A stretch of 64,000 bases of DNA, taken from positions 1-64,000 of the forward strand of contig NZ_CAMPHV010000021.1 in the NCBI RefSeq assembly GCF_946886105.1. The letters run 5' to 3'. This stretch comes from an uncultured Pseudomonas sp. (GTDB lineage Bacteria > Pseudomonadota > Gammaproteobacteria > Pseudomonadales > Pseudomonadaceae). The notes beneath the pieces are model-generated. The model worked only from the letters and a program-made list of their open reading frames with translations. It was not told the origin of the DNA and ran no database searches. How positions within the stretch are numbered: position 1 is the first letter of the stretch; each line of letters starts with the position of its first letter. This document shows positions 9,435 through 18,784 of the stretch, piece by piece. A program made the position numbers and the translations under genes.

Positions 9435-10541
9435 CTAACTGTCGCTGCTGTAACGGCGCACGCCGGAGTCGCCCAGGTTGACCTGGGCGGCGATGCTGCC
9501 GGGGGCGGGGAAGACTACCAGGTGGTCGGCGGCGACGCGGATGCCGACTTCATCGCCGGGCAGGTGGTCGGCATGGCTGGGGAAGATCGATTCCAGCTGG
9601 CTGCCGGTCGCCAGCTGCAGGCGGTAGAGCGTGGCGGCGCCGAGAAAGGTCTTACCGACGATCAATGCTTTCTGCGGGCTGTCCGGCGCATAGACGATAT
9701 CGTCGGGGCGCAGCAGTACATCCACGGCGCTGCCGACCGGCCAGATATAGGCGCGGTTGCCGCGAATCACGCCCAGCTCGGTTTGCACCGCATCGGGGGT
9801 GAGCAACTGACCACGAATGAAATAGCCCTGGCCGATAAAGCTCGCGACGAAAGGCGTCAGTGGCTCGTGGTAGAGGTTGTAGGGCGTGTCCCACTGCTCC
9901 AGCTTGCCTTGCTTGAAAACGCCGACATGATCGCTGACGGCGAAGGCTTCCTCCTGGTCGTGGGTGACCAGGATCGCGCTGGTGCCGCGGCTTTTGAGGA
10001 TGTCGCGGACCTCGTGGCTCAGGCGTCTGCGCAATTCGCCATCGAGATTGGAGAACGGCTCGTCGAGCAGTAGCAGGCTCGGCTCGGGCGCGAGGGCACG
10101 GGCGAGGGCGACGCGCTGTTGCTGGCCGCCGGACAGCTCATGGGGGTAGCGTTTGCCCAGATGAGCCAGTTTGACCAGTTCGAGCAATTCCTGGGTGGTG
10201 CGCTCGCAATTGGCCTGCTTGCGGATACCGAAGCCGACGTTCTCGGCCACCGTCAGGTGCGGGAACAGGGCGTAATCCTGAAACACCATGCCGATCCGGC
10301 GTTTCTCCGGCGCGAGGGTGAAGCCCGCACGGGAGATCACCTCGCCAGCCAGCTGGATTTCGCCTTCGATGACCTGCTCGAAACCGGCGATCGCTCGCAG
10401 CGTGGTGGTCTTGCCACAGCCGGAGGGCCCGAGTAGACAACCGATATCGCCGACGTTCAGATGCAGGTTGAGGTTCTGCACCACCTTGTGCTCGTGATAA
10501 CCGCAGCTCAGGTCGCGCAGGCTCAGCAGCGCTTGGCTCAT
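9435..10541 (-). CDS. ABC transporter ATPase, FbpC/PotA-like, orphan
   Basis: A 368-residue ATPase with Walker [10 protein letters not shown] (near residue 38), Q-loop [11 protein letters not shown], signature LSGGQQQR, Walker [13 protein letters not shown] and the switch HDQEEAF. A C-terminal TOBE-like region (about residues 245-360) groups it with ferric-iron, spermidine and sulfate importers. No permease or binding-protein gene is nearby, so it must work with subunits encoded elsewhere. Its start overlaps the stop of argF by four bases (ATGA), showing cotranscription and translational coupling. Confidence 0.9.
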   Translation of the reverse strand: MSQALLSLRDLSCGYHEHKVVQNLNLHLNVGDIGCLLGPSGCGKTTTLRAIAGFEQVIEGEIQLAGEVISRAGFTLAPEKRRIGMVFQDYALFPHLTVAENVGFGIRKQANCERTTQELLELVKLAHLGKRYPHELSGGQQQRVALARALAPEPSLLLLDEPFSNLDGELRRRLSHEVRDILKSRGTSAILVTHDQEEAFAVSDHVGVFKQGKLEQWDTPYNLYHEPLTPFVASFIGQGYFIRGQLLTPDAVQTELGVIRGNRAYIWPVGSAVDVLLRPDDIVYAPDSPQKALIVGKTFLGAATLYRLQLATGSQLESIFPSHADHLPGDEVGIRVAADHLVVFPAPGSIAAQVNLGDSGVRRYSSDS

Positions 10542-11458
10542 GCGTGGTGATACGCCGGCTCGACGAGGAACTCGAGCAAGGCTTTTTGCACATGCAAGCG
10601 ATTTTCCGCTTGATCCCAGGCCACCGAGCGCGGGTCGTCGAGCAGGTCTTCGCTGATTTCCTCGCCACGGTGAGCGGGTAGGCAGTGCAGGAACAAGACA
10701 TCCGCGGCGGCGGCGTCGAGCAGGGCGCGGGTGACCTGATAGGGCTTGAACAGCTTATGGCGCTCGGCGATTTCTTCTTCCTGGCCCATGGACGCCCATA
10801 CGTCGGTGCTCACCAGGTGCACGCCGGCTACGGCTTCGCGCGGGTCGCGCAGGACGGTCACCCGGTCGCCGGCCCGAGCCAGGAACTCGCGGTTCGGCTC
10901 ATAGCCCTCGGGGCAAGCCACGCGCAGTTGGAAGTCGAACTGCTCGGCGGCTTCTATATAAGAGTTGCACATGTTGTTGCCGTCGCCGATCCAGGCCACG
11001 GTCTTGCCCTTGATGCTGCCGCGATGCTCCTGGAAGGTCTGCATGTCGGCGAGCAACTGGCAGGGGTGCAGATCGTCGGACAGGCCGTTGATCACCGGTA
11101 CCCGGGAATTGGCGGCGAACTCGGTCAAGGTGCTGTGGGCGAAGGTGCGGATCATCACTGCATCGAGCATCCGCGACATGACGATGGCGGCATCGCCGAT
11201 CGGCTCGCCGCGGCCTAGTTGAGTGTCGCGCGGCGAGAGAAAAATCGCCTGGCCGCCGAGCTGGATCATCCCGGCTTCGAACGACAAGCGGGTACGGGTC
11301 GAAGCCTTCTCGAAGATCATCCCCAGTACGCGATTCTTCAAGGGTTCGAACAGTAAACCGCGGTTGCGCAAGTCCTTCAGCTCGATGCCTCGGCGGATCA
11401 GACCCACCAGCTCTTGCGGTGTGCAGTCCTTCAGCGAGAGAAAGTGTCTTGCGCTCAT
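10538..11458 (-). CDS. argF: Ornithine carbamoyltransferase, anabolic
   Basis: This 306-residue enzyme makes citrulline from ornithine and carbamoyl phosphate in arginine synthesis. The carbamoyl-phosphate motif STRTR (in [13 protein letters not shown]), the region [11 protein letters not shown] and the catalytic [12 protein letters not shown] are present. The length and the lack of catabolic ArcB-type features suit the anabolic form. It is followed by the orphan ABC ATPase with a four-base overlap. argG and pyrC, which share carbamoyl-phosphate metabolism, lie 6-9 kb away but are not in the same operon. Confidence 0.96.
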   Translation of the reverse strand: MSARHFLSLKDCTPQELVGLIRRGIELKDLRNRGLLFEPLKNRVLGMIFEKASTRTRLSFEAGMIQLGGQAIFLSPRDTQLGRGEPIGDAAIVMSRMLDAVMIRTFAHSTLTEFAANSRVPVINGLSDDLHPCQLLADMQTFQEHRGSIKGKTVAWIGDGNNMCNSYIEAAEQFDFQLRVACPEGYEPNREFLARAGDRVTVLRDPREAVAGVHLVSTDVWASMGQEEEIAERHKLFKPYQVTRALLDAAAADVLFLHCLPAHRGEEISEDLLDDPRSVAWDQAENRLHVQKALLEFLVEPAYHHA

Positions 11459-11786
11459 GGTTCATACCTTTTGACAGCGGAGCGCAGGTTTGCCGGCCGG
11501 ATATAACGGAGGGAATGGCGAAACCTGCGGCTGGGGGCCGCACAATGCGACGAAACGGGGAAGGCGCGATCTTATAAGCAAACGACGAGCAGGCGCAAAT
11601 CGGCCGCTTGCCCGCCCTGGCGGAGGCTGTGTAAGCGATTGTCCTTATTCGCTGTGCGAGATGTCACAAAACGGACATCTCCGCTTGCCCGCTCTAGATA
11701 GGGCTTCTAGGATGCGCCCGCCTTTTCGGGCAATGCATTGCCCCCGCAATGGGGTATCCATGGAATGTTATGCAAAGGAGTTTTGC
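11459..11786. other. Intergenic region, argF / lipoprotein divergent promoters
   Basis: A 328-base gene-free stretch between divergent genes. It holds a purine-rich ribosome site (AAAGGAG at 11774) for the lipoprotein gene and the hairpin-like GGCAATGCATTGCC near 11729. An ArgR site would be expected near argF, but I cannot identify one with confidence. Confidence 0.5.
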
Positions 11787-12218
11787 ATGAAACGCATCGC
11801 AACTATCGCCACTATCTCCGCTTTCGCCCTGCTGACTGGCTGTGCCAGCCAGAACGTTAGTCAGCCTGCCGTGCCGTTGAACGGCACCGTTGAGACTAAC
11901 CTCAAGGCCGATGTGAAGGTGGGCGAATCCATCTCTGGTGAGTCTTCGGTGAACATCCTGTTCAATGTGTTCAAGCTGGGTGGTGATACCCAGTTCGCCG
12001 ACGGCGTTACCTACGGTGGTAGCGAAGGTGGTTTTGCGCTGGGTCTCGACCCGGTGGCTTCCGCCAAATCCGCCGCTGCTTACAAGGCAGTCACGGCTTC
12101 GGGTGCCGACGTGATCGTCGCTCCGCGTTACGAAGTGAAGGTTCAAGATTACTTCGTATACAAAACCGTACACGTCAAAGTAACCGGCAACAAAGGCACC
12201 GTAACCGCAATTCGATAA
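11787..12218 (+). CDS. Small lipoprotein of unknown function (DUF6567-like)
   Basis: A 143-residue protein with a lipoprotein signal; the lipobox is LLTGC with Cys19. The mature part has a Ser/Gly-rich middle (GESISGESSVNILFNVFKLGG) and a C-terminal segment AAYKAVTASGADVIVAPRYEV that resembles small outer-membrane-attached lipoproteins grouped as DUF6567; I assign that family tentatively. ATG 11787 has a strong AAAGGAG seven bases upstream. A GC-rich inverted repeat without T-tract (12257-12285) follows. Confidence 0.75.
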   Translation: MKRIATIATISAFALLTGCASQNVSQPAVPLNGTVETNLKADVKVGESISGESSVNILFNVFKLGGDTQFADGVTYGGSEGGFALGLDPVASAKSAAAYKAVTASGADVIVAPRYEVKVQDYFVYKTVHVKVTGNKGTVTAIR

Positions 12219-12382
12219 GAATCGCCGTTACTGAGGGCCTTACGGCTCTCCGCCTGAATCGGTCGGCATGATGCCGGCCGATTCATGAGACGAACGCTGC
12301 TAGCGCACTTCTCTTCCAGTCTCCATAGTCATGTTCGTACCGACCATAGCAGTCGTCTTGAACAAGAATATGAGGCTAGGCC

Positions 12383-14491
12383 ATGACCAAGACCCTCCAT
12401 CACCGTGCGTGCCATCTGTGCGAAGCCATCTGTGGCTTGACCATCGAAACCGAAACCCAGGCTGACGGTTCGACCCAGATCCGTTCGATCAAGGGCGATG
12501 CTCAGGATAGTTTCAGCCGCGGGCACATCTGCCCCAAAGCGGTGGCCCTGCAGGATATCCAGAACGACCCCGACCGTTTGCGCCAACCCATGCGCCGTGT
12601 AGGTAGCGAATGGCAGGCCATCGAGTGGGAGGAAGCCTTTGCCCTGGTCGCCGAGCGCCTCGGCGATATCCAGGCCCGACATGGCGCCAATGCCGTGGCT
12701 ACCTACCAGGGCAACCCCAGCGTGCACAACTATGGGCTGCTGACCCATAGCAACTACTTTCTCGGGCTGCTGAAAACCCGTAGCCGCTTCTCCGCCACCT
12801 CGGTGGACCAACTGCCGCATCACCTGGTCAGCCAGCAGATGTACGGCCACGGCTTCCTGCTGCCGATCTGCGATATCGACCACACCGACTTCATGCTGAT
12901 CCTCGGCGGCAATCCCTTGGCGTCCAACGGCAGCATCATGACCGTGCCGGATGTGGAGAAACGCTTGAAGGCGATCAAAGCACGCGGCGGCAAGGTGGTG
13001 GTGGTCGACCCGCGCCGCAGCGAAACCGCGGCGATTGCCGACCAGCATGTATTCGTGCGTCCCGGCGAGGATGCCGCGCTGCTGTTCGGCCTGCTCAATA
13101 CCCTGTTCGAAGAAGGCCTGACCCGAGCCAGCCATCTGCCGGTCGTCGGTCTGGACGAGGCCCGCCAAGCTATTGCCGGCTTCACGGCCGAAGCCATGAG
13201 CGCGCGTTGCGGCGTACCCGCCGAAACCATCCGCCAGCTGGCCCGCGATTTCGCCGCCGCCGACAAGGCGGTGTGCTATGGCCGTATGGGCGTTTCCACC
13301 CAGGCTTTCGGCACGCTTTGCCATTGGCTGATCCAGTTGATCAATCTGGTTACCGGCAACACCGACCGCGAAGGCGGAGCGCTGTGCACCGAGGCGGCGA
13401 TCGATTTGACCACCTCTAGTTCCGGCACCCACTTCGCCCGCTGGCGCAGCCGCGTCTCCGGTCTGCCGGAATATGGCGGCGAATTGCCGGTCGCGGCCCT
13501 GGCCGAGGAAATGCTGACGCCGGGCGAGGGGCAGATCCGCGCCCTGGTCACGGTCGCCGGCAACCCGGTGCTTTCGACTCCCAACGGCCGCCAGTTGGAA
13601 CAGGCGCTCGATGGCCTGGAGTTCATGCTCAGCATCGACACCTATATCAACGAAACCACCCGCTACGCCGACTTGATCCTGCCGCCCACTGGGCCGCTGG
13701 AACACGATCACTACGACATGACCTTCAACAGCTTCGCCGTGCGCAACGTCGCCCGTTTCAACCAGCCGGTGCTGGAAAAACCGGCCGGTGCGCTGCATGA
13801 CTGGGAGATCTTCGTCGGCCTGGCCAAGGCCCTCGCCGGCAGGCTCGGCGTCGAACTGAAGCCGACCATGGAGCCGGCGCAGATCGTCGATCTGGGCCTG
13901 CGTATGGGTCGCTATGGCGACAAGTCCGAGCACAAGCTGTCCCTGGCCAAATTGCTGGAACACCCCCATGGCATCGATCTGGGCGCGCTCAAGCCCAATC
14001 TGGCCGCGCGTTTGCGCACCCCGGACCAGCACGTCCAGGCCGCTCCCGCCTTGTTGTTGAGCGATCTGCCGCGCTTCGCTGCGCAGCCGTTACCCGCGGC
14101 CGACGAACTGCTGTTGATCGGGCGCCGGCATGTGCGCAGCAACAACTCCTGGATGCACAACTACCATCGTTTGGTGAAAGGCAAGCCGCGCCATCAGTTG
14201 CTGATGAATCCGGCTGATCTGCAGCAGCGCGGTCTCGCCGACGGTCAATTGGTGCGTGTGCGTTCGCGGGTCGGCGCCATCGAAGTGGAAGTCGCCGCCA
14301 GCGACGAGATGATGCCCGGCGTGGTCAGCTTGCCCCACGGCTGGGGCCATGCGCGCCCCGGCGTGCAGATGGCCATCGCCAGCGCGCAGCCCGGCGCCAG
14401 CGCCAACGATCTGACCGACGAACGCCAGCTCGATGCCTTGTCCGGCAATGCCGCGCTCAATGGCGTGCCGGTCGAGGTGTGCGCTGCCTGA
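12383..14491 (+). CDS. Molybdopterin oxidoreductase, formate dehydrogenase/nitrate reductase-like
   Basis: A 702-residue bis-MGD enzyme of the DMSO-reductase superfamily. The N-terminus has a [4Fe-4S] motif of the C-x2-C-x3-C type in CHLCEAIC (Cys10, 13, 17) with a fourth Cys in HICPKA near 52. It is followed by the molybdopterin domains (LGGNPLASNGS, VVVDPRRSETA) and the C-terminal MopB-binding domain (LLMNPADLQQRGLADGQLVRV). There is no twin-arginine signal, so it is cytoplasmic. No partner subunit lies alongside and the substrate is unknown. P. aeruginosa has, as I recall, an oxidoreductase gene at the same place near grxD. Confidence 0.88.
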   Translation: MTKTLHHRACHLCEAICGLTIETETQADGSTQIRSIKGDAQDSFSRGHICPKAVALQDIQNDPDRLRQPMRRVGSEWQAIEWEEAFALVAERLGDIQARHGANAVATYQGNPSVHNYGLLTHSNYFLGLLKTRSRFSATSVDQLPHHLVSQQMYGHGFLLPICDIDHTDFMLILGGNPLASNGSIMTVPDVEKRLKAIKARGGKVVVVDPRRSETAAIADQHVFVRPGEDAALLFGLLNTLFEEGLTRASHLPVVGLDEARQAIAGFTAEAMSARCGVPAETIRQLARDFAAADKAVCYGRMGVSTQAFGTLCHWLIQLINLVTGNTDREGGALCTEAAIDLTTSSSGTHFARWRSRVSGLPEYGGELPVAALAEEMLTPGEGQIRALVTVAGNPVLSTPNGRQLEQALDGLEFMLSIDTYINETTRYADLILPPTGPLEHDHYDMTFNSFAVRNVARFNQPVLEKPAGALHDWEIFVGLAKALAGRLGVELKPTMEPAQIVDLGLRMGRYGDKSEHKLSLAKLLEHPHGIDLGALKPNLAARLRTPDQHVQAAPALLLSDLPRFAAQPLPAADELLLIGRRHVRSNNSWMHNYHRLVKGKPRHQLLMNPADLQQRGLADGQLVRVRSRVGAIEVEVAASDEMMPGVVSLPHGWGHARPGVQMAIASAQPGASANDLTDERQLDALSGNAALNGVPVEVCAA

Positions 14492-14637
14492 GTCGATGAG
14501 CGGTTGCGTGCCCCCTATGGGGTGGCGCGCCGGCGATCGAACCTGTCGGTCAAGGCCGAGCATTGCGCTCGGCTTTTCGCTACAATGCCGCCACCGTGCC
14601 GACCCGTGAGTCGGGAAGTTTAGACCTGAGGTGCCCC

Positions 14638-14964
14638 ATGGATATCATCGAAACCATCAAAGAGCAGATCGCCAACAACACCGTTCTGCTGTACATGAAA
14701 GGCTCGCCGAATGCTCCGCAGTGCGGCTTTTCTTCGAAAGCGGCACAGGCCGTCATGGCCTGCGGCGAAAAATTCGCCTACGTCGACATCCTGCAAAACC
14801 CCGAAATTCGCGCCAATCTGCCGAAGTACGCCAATTGGCCTACTTTCCCGCAGCTGTGGGTCGGCGGTGAGCTGGTCGGTGGCAGCGATATCGTCGCCGA
14901 GATGTTCGAGAAGGGCGAGCTGCAGGCCCTGATCAAGAGCGCCGTGAATAAAACCGACGCTTGA
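14638..14964 (+). CDS. grxD: Monothiol glutaredoxin Grx4
   Basis: A 108-residue monothiol glutaredoxin with active site CGFS (in NAPQCGFSSKA), the TFPQLWVGGELVGGSDIV glutathione-binding stretch and the WP-loop. Proteins of this type bind a [2Fe-2S] cluster with glutathione and take part in iron-sulfur trafficking, which suits the bfrB/bfd neighbours. The ATG at 14638 follows GAGGTG; the upstream extension of the frame is not family-like. Confidence 0.95.
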   Translation: MDIIETIKEQIANNTVLLYMKGSPNAPQCGFSSKAAQAVMACGEKFAYVDILQNPEIRANLPKYANWPTFPQLWVGGELVGGSDIVAEMFEKGELQALIKSAVNKTDA

Positions 14965-14975
14965 GTCGATTTGCA

Positions 14976-15014
14976 TAAACAACAAACCCCGCCTGGTGCG
15001 GGGTTTGTTGTTTA
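14976..15014. terminator. Bidirectional terminator between grxD and bfrB
   Basis: A long inverted repeat, TAAACAACAAACCCCGC and its complement around CTGGT, has A- and T-rich flanks on both sides. It can end transcription of both convergent genes. Confidence 0.88.
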
Positions 15015-15035
15015 TGGTGCAAGCGGTTTACCGCG

Positions 15036-15506
15036 TTATTCGTCCATCTGCGATTGCAGGTAGTTCGGCAAGCCCACTTTATCGATCAGGCCCAGCTGGG
15101 TTTCCAGCCAATCGATGTGATCTTCCTCGGAGCAGAGGATGTCTTCGAGCAATTCGCGGCTGGCATAGTCGCCGATGCTCTCGCAGTAAGCGATGGCGGC
15201 TTTCAGATCGACATGCGCCTTGTGCTCGATCTTCAGGTCGCATTCGAGCATTTCCTGGGTGTTCTCGCCGATCAGCAGTTTGCCCAGATCCTGCACGTTC
15301 GGCAGGCCTTCGAGAAACAGAATGCGCTTGATCAGCTTGTCCGCATGCTTCATCTCGTCGATGGATTCGTGGTACTCGTGCTCGCCGAGTTTCTTCAGGC
15401 CCCAGTCCTCGTACATGCGGGCATGCAGGAAATACTGGTTGATAGCGACCAACTCGTTACCGAGGACCTTGTTCAGATGCTGGATGACTTTCTTGTCGCC
15501 TTTCAT
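15036..15506 (-). CDS. bfrB: Bacterioferritin B
   Basis: A 156-residue haem-containing ferritin that forms a 24-mer iron store. It carries the di-iron ligands of the four-helix bundle (Glu18 in NELVAINQY, Glu51, HAD at 54-56, Glu94, Glu127, HID at 130) and the haem-axial Met52 in IDEMKH. The sequence is close to P. aeruginosa BfrB as I remember it. Its redox partner Bfd is encoded just upstream on the same strand. An AT-rich Fur-box-like stretch lies about 97-114 bases before the start. Confidence 0.96.
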   Translation of the reverse strand: MKGDKKVIQHLNKVLGNELVAINQYFLHARMYEDWGLKKLGEHEYHESIDEMKHADKLIKRILFLEGLPNVQDLGKLLIGENTQEMLECDLKIEHKAHVDLKAAIAYCESIGDYASRELLEDILCSEEDHIDWLETQLGLIDKVGLPNYLQSQMDE

Positions 15507-15596
15507 GTCCGGGATCTGCCTTGTGGGGATTCAATGTGAAATTTTGGTCCTGGAAGTAGATGCTGTCAAATCTAAGTATTTGAAAATAAAGTGAAA

Positions 15597-15622
15597 AATA
15601 ATATAAATAAGAATGATTAGGC
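15597..15622 (-). promoter_or_regulatory. Possible Fur-box-like site upstream of bfrB
   Basis: The AT-rich stretch ATAAATAAGAATGATTAG resembles an imperfect Fur box. The match is weak and AT-rich promoters can look alike. Confidence 0.3.
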
Positions 15623-15655
15623 TCCGTATTCGGAGGCTAAACGCTTGAATTGCAG

Positions 15656-15692
15656 GCATAAAAAAACCGGACAGAAGTCCGGTTCTTTATGC
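15656..15692. terminator. Terminator after bfd
   Basis: AACCGGAC and GTCCGGTT form the stem around a short loop, with GCATAAA/TTTATGC extending it. On the minus strand seven T follow, ending bfd. Confidence 0.85.
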
Positions 15693-15712
15693 CCTTTGCG
15701 GCCGCGTTTGAA

Positions 15713-15931
15713 TCAGGCGGCGACAAAGTTGGCGGGGTAGGCCATGCCCGCATGACTGCTTTGCAGATCGCTCAGGGTATCGCGTACCACCTGTTTGGCC
15801 AGGCATGCACATTTGCCGCACTGGCTGGCAACCCCGAGGGTGTTGCGCACATCGCGATAGCTGCAGCAGCCATCGTAGATGGCTTCGCGTATTTGACCGT
15901 CGGTAACACCTTCGCAGAGGCAGACGTACAT
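15713..15931 (-). CDS. bfd: Bacterioferritin-associated ferredoxin
   Basis: A 72-residue [2Fe-2S] protein that reduces the haem of bacterioferritin so that stored iron is released. The four cluster ligands are visible: Cys4, Cys6, Cys38 and Cys41 (MYVCLCEGVT ... SQCGKCACL). It is induced on iron limitation in Pseudomonas, which fits the Fur box 35 bases upstream. It lies upstream of bfrB with a terminator between the two, so each has its own promoter. Confidence 0.96.
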   Translation of the reverse strand: MYVCLCEGVTDGQIREAIYDGCCSYRDVRNTLGVASQCGKCACLAKQVVRDTLSDLQSSHAGMAYPANFVAA

Positions 15932-15965
15932 ATGAGGTCCATCGCTGAATAATGACTATGGAGCG

Positions 15966-15990
15966 GATGCTAATGCTAATGAGAATGCAT
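15966..15990 (-). promoter_or_regulatory. Fur box upstream of bfd
   Basis: GATGCTAATGCTAATGAGAAT matches the repeated NAT[A/T]AT hexamer layout of Fur boxes; the best 19-base window matches the consensus at 13 positions by my count. It lies 35 bases before the bfd start, where binding would block the promoter. Confidence 0.75.
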
Positions 15991-16197
15991 GTCAAAGAGG
16001 ATTTGTTCTTCTGTGTAACGGCACGATAAATGGTCATCGCTCGCCACGGGGCGGCGAGCGCAGCAACGGCCAAAAAGCGGTGGGCGGTGCTCAAAATCGG
16101 GGTGTATGATGATCGGCCCTGGAATTGCGCGCCTGCCTTGCGGCTATTGCGGGTTGTTCACCCGGCGCGTGCCAAACTATTACTAAGGAGATATTCA

Positions 16198-16800
16198 ATG
16201 AGCGTACTCGTAGGTAAGCAAGCCCCGGATTTCGATGTTGCCGCGGTACTGGCCAATGGCGAGATCGTTGACAGTTTCACCCTGTCCTCGGCGATCAAAG
16301 GCAAATACGGCCTGGTGTTCTTCTACCCGCTGGATTTCACCTTCGTTTGCCCGTCCGAGCTGATCGCTCTGGACCACCGCATTCCCGAGTTCCAAGCGCG
16401 CAACGTCGAAGTGATCGGTGTATCCATCGACTCCCACTTCACCCACAACGCCTGGCGCAACACCCCGGTGGACAAGGGCGGCATCGGTCCGGTCAAGTAC
16501 ACCCTGGCGGCCGACATCAACCATGCCATTTGCAAGGCTTACGACGTCGAATCCGAAGGCGGCGTGGCCTTCCGTGGCGCCTTCCTGATCGACACCAAGG
16601 GTGTCGTGCGTTCGCAGATCGTCAATGACCTGCCGCTGGGTCGTAACATGGACGAGCTGTTGCGTCTGGTCGATGCTCTGCAGTTCACCGAAGAGCACGG
16701 CGAAGTCTGCCCGGCCAACTGGAAGAAAGGCGACAAAGGCATGACTGCTTCGCCGGAAGGCGTGGCCAAGTATCTGTCCGAGAACGCCGCCAGCCTGTAA
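16198..16800 (+). CDS. Typical 2-Cys peroxiredoxin
   Basis: A 200-residue AhpC/Prx1-type peroxiredoxin that reduces peroxides in the cytoplasm. The peroxidatic Cys51 is in FTFVCPSE and the resolving Cys171 in HGEVCPANW. The C-terminus GVAKYLSENAASL is of the dimer/decamer-forming class. ATG 16198 follows AAGGAG. It is divergent from bfd, which suits an iron/oxidative-stress neighbourhood. No electron-donor (ahpF-like) gene is linked. Confidence 0.95.
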   Translation: MSVLVGKQAPDFDVAAVLANGEIVDSFTLSSAIKGKYGLVFFYPLDFTFVCPSELIALDHRIPEFQARNVEVIGVSIDSHFTHNAWRNTPVDKGGIGPVKYTLAADINHAICKAYDVESEGGVAFRGAFLIDTKGVVRSQIVNDLPLGRNMDELLRLVDALQFTEEHGEVCPANWKKGDKGMTASPEGVAKYLSENAASL

Positions 16801-16812
16801 GGCTTAGGCGAG

Positions 16813-16849
16813 ACACAAAAAAACCGGCTATCTGCCGGTTTTTTTGTGT
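16813..16849. terminator. Bidirectional terminator between peroxiredoxin gene and rnt
   Basis: ACACAAAAAAACCGGC is mirrored by GCCGGTTTTTTTGTGT around a short loop, giving A- and T-tracts on both sides. Confidence 0.9.
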
Positions 16850-16867
16850 CTGCGCGAAACCGCGGTA

Positions 16868-17542
16868 TCAGTCGCCAAAGTCTTCCCAGCCGCCCATTTC
16901 CTTCCAGCGGTTGACGATGCCGCAAAACAGCTCCGCGGTTTTCTCGGTGTCGTAGCGCGCCGAGTGCGCTTCGCGACCGTCGAATTCGATGCCCGCCGCC
17001 TGGCAGGCTTTGGCCAGTACGGTCTGGCCGTAAGCCAGGCCGGCGAGGGTCGCGGTATCGAAGCTGGAGAAGGGGTGGAAGGGGTTGCGCTTGAGGTCGC
17101 AACGCATCACCGCGGCATTCAGGAAGCCCAGGTCGAAGCTGCTGTTGTGACCGACCAGGATCGCCCTTTTGCAGCCGTTGGCCTTCAGCGATTTACGCAG
17201 GCCGCGGAAGATTTCGCCCAAGGCGTGCTCTTCGCTGACCGCCATGCGTAACGGGTGGTCGAGCTTGATCCCGGTAAAGTCCAGCGCCGCCTGTTCGATA
17301 TTGGCGCCGGCGAATGGCTCGATGCGGAAGAAATGGGTGTGGTCGGGGTAGAGGAAGCCTTGTTCGTCCATCGCGATGGTGGTCGCGGCGATTTCCAGCA
17401 GGGCATCGGTGGCGCAGTTGAAGCCGCCGGTCTCCACGTCGACCACCACTGGCAGATAGCCGCGAAAGCGTGCGGCCATGGGATGGCGCGGTCCCGAGGG
17501 GGCGTTGTTGTCCTGGTCGTCTTCGTACAGGTCTTCGCTCAC
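16868..17542 (-). CDS. rnt: Ribonuclease T
   Basis: A 224-residue DEDDh 3'-5' exonuclease that trims tRNA and other stable RNA 3' ends. The catalytic set is visible in VVDVETGG (ExoI), [10 protein letters not shown] (ExoII) and [10 protein letters not shown] (ExoIII with the His). The GTG start at 17542 is chosen because MSEDLYEDD matches the family N-terminus, GGGAGG lies just upstream, and the GTGA overlaps the pyrC stop by four bases, indicating translational coupling with pyrC. Confidence 0.95.
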   Translation of the reverse strand: MSEDLYEDDQDNNAPSGPRHPMAARFRGYLPVVVDVETGGFNCATDALLEIAATTIAMDEQGFLYPDHTHFFRIEPFAGANIEQAALDFTGIKLDHPLRMAVSEEHALGEIFRGLRKSLKANGCKRAILVGHNSSFDLGFLNAAVMRCDLKRNPFHPFSSFDTATLAGLAYGQTVLAKACQAAGIEFDGREAHSARYDTEKTAELFCGIVNRWKEMGGWEDFGD

Positions 17543-18585
17543 AGGGAGGTCTCCAGCAGACGCCAGCGCAGGGTTTCGCCGGCGCGCAACGGAACTACGC
17601 TCTGGTCGCCCAGGGGCAGGGTGCTCGGTGCGGTCCAGTCTTCGCGCACCAGGGTGATGGTCTCGCTGTTGCGCGGCAGGCCATAGAAGTCCGGGCCGTG
17701 CTGGCTGGCGAAGGCTTCCAGCTTGTCCAGCGCGTTGCGCTGCTCGAACGCCTCGGCATACAGCTCGATGGCGGCATAGGCGGTGTAGCAGCCGGCGCAG
17801 CCGCAGGCGGCTTCCTTGGCGTGGCGGGCGTGGGGCGCCGAGTCGGTGCCGAGGAAGAATTTGACGTTGCCGCTGGTGGCCGCGTCGAGCAGCGCTTCCT
17901 GGTGCACATTGCGCTTGAGAATCGGCAGGCAATAGAAGTGCGGGCGAATGCCGCCGACCAGCATGTGGTTGCGGTTGTACAGCAGGTGGTGGGCGGTGAT
18001 GGTCGCGCCGACGTTGGTCGGGGCGCCTTTGACGAACTCGACCGCATCACGGGTGGTGATGTGTTCGAACACCACTTTCAGCGTGGGGAAGCGCTCGACG
18101 ACGCGGGTCAGGTGTTCGTCGATGAAGGCCTTCTCGCGGTCAAACACGTCGATCTCGGCTCGGGTTACTTCGCCGTGCACCAGTAGCAGCATGCCAACTT
18201 CGGCCATGGCTTCCAGCGCCGGGAAGATCTTGTCGATGCTGGTGACGCCAGAGTCGGAGTTGGTGGTGGCGCCAGCCGGGTAGAGTTTGGCTGCATAAAC
18301 GAAGCCGCTGGCCTTGGCCGCGCGCACATCCTCGGGGCTGGTGTTGTCCGTGAGGTAGAGCACCATCAGCGGCTCGAAGCGGCTAGCGGCCGGGCGTGCG
18401 GCCAGGATGCGCTGGCGGTAGGCGTCGGCCTCGGCTGCATTGCGCACCGGCGGCACGAGGTTGGGCATGATGATCGCGCGGCCGAAGGTGCGGGCGACAT
18501 CGGCGACGGTATGCGGCAATACGGCACCATCGCGCAGGTGAATGTGCCAGTCGTCGGGTCGCAGCAAGGTAAGGCGGTCAGTCAT
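17539..18585 (-). CDS. pyrC: Dihydroorotase, class II
   Basis: This 348-residue zinc enzyme cyclises carbamoyl aspartate to dihydroorotate in pyrimidine synthesis. Metal ligands are seen in [10 protein letters not shown] (two His), the carbamylated-lysine region [26 protein letters not shown] and GTDSAPH. The length and motifs suit the E. coli PyrC type rather than the inactive PyrC' form. ATG 18585 gives the family N-terminus. It overlaps rnt downstream. Confidence 0.96.
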   Translation of the reverse strand: MTDRLTLLRPDDWHIHLRDGAVLPHTVADVARTFGRAIIMPNLVPPVRNAAEADAYRQRILAARPAASRFEPLMVLYLTDNTSPEDVRAAKASGFVYAAKLYPAGATTNSDSGVTSIDKIFPALEAMAEVGMLLLVHGEVTRAEIDVFDREKAFIDEHLTRVVERFPTLKVVFEHITTRDAVEFVKGAPTNVGATITAHHLLYNRNHMLVGGIRPHFYCLPILKRNVHQEALLDAATSGNVKFFLGTDSAPHARHAKEAACGCAGCYTAYAAIELYAEAFEQRNALDKLEAFASQHGPDFYGLPRNSETITLVREDWTAPSTLPLGDQSVVPLRAGETLRWRLLETSL

Positions 18586-18784
18586 GGGGGCTTCCAGGCG
18601 GGTAAAACGTGCGGCGAATGCTACCGGAAAAGCCTTGCCGGGGCACGCCGAAAGCGGCTTCGGGGCGACAAAACGGGTCAGGTGGCCTGCTTCCCGGCTC
18701 TGCGGGAAAACTGATCGAGCCTCAAGTATTCGCGCGCGCCACCGATACCCAAAGGGAACGCCGTTATTCCTCGTGGAGCCTGCC

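Noticed and set aside
12257..12285. Inverted repeat as terminator after the small lipoprotein gene
   Set aside because: The stem is good but no T-tract follows on either strand; it may be only a REP-like repeat.
12329..14032. Long minus-strand open frame opposite the molybdopterin oxidoreductase gene
   Set aside because: Same shadow-frame composition, no ribosome site, and the plus strand has a recognised enzyme.
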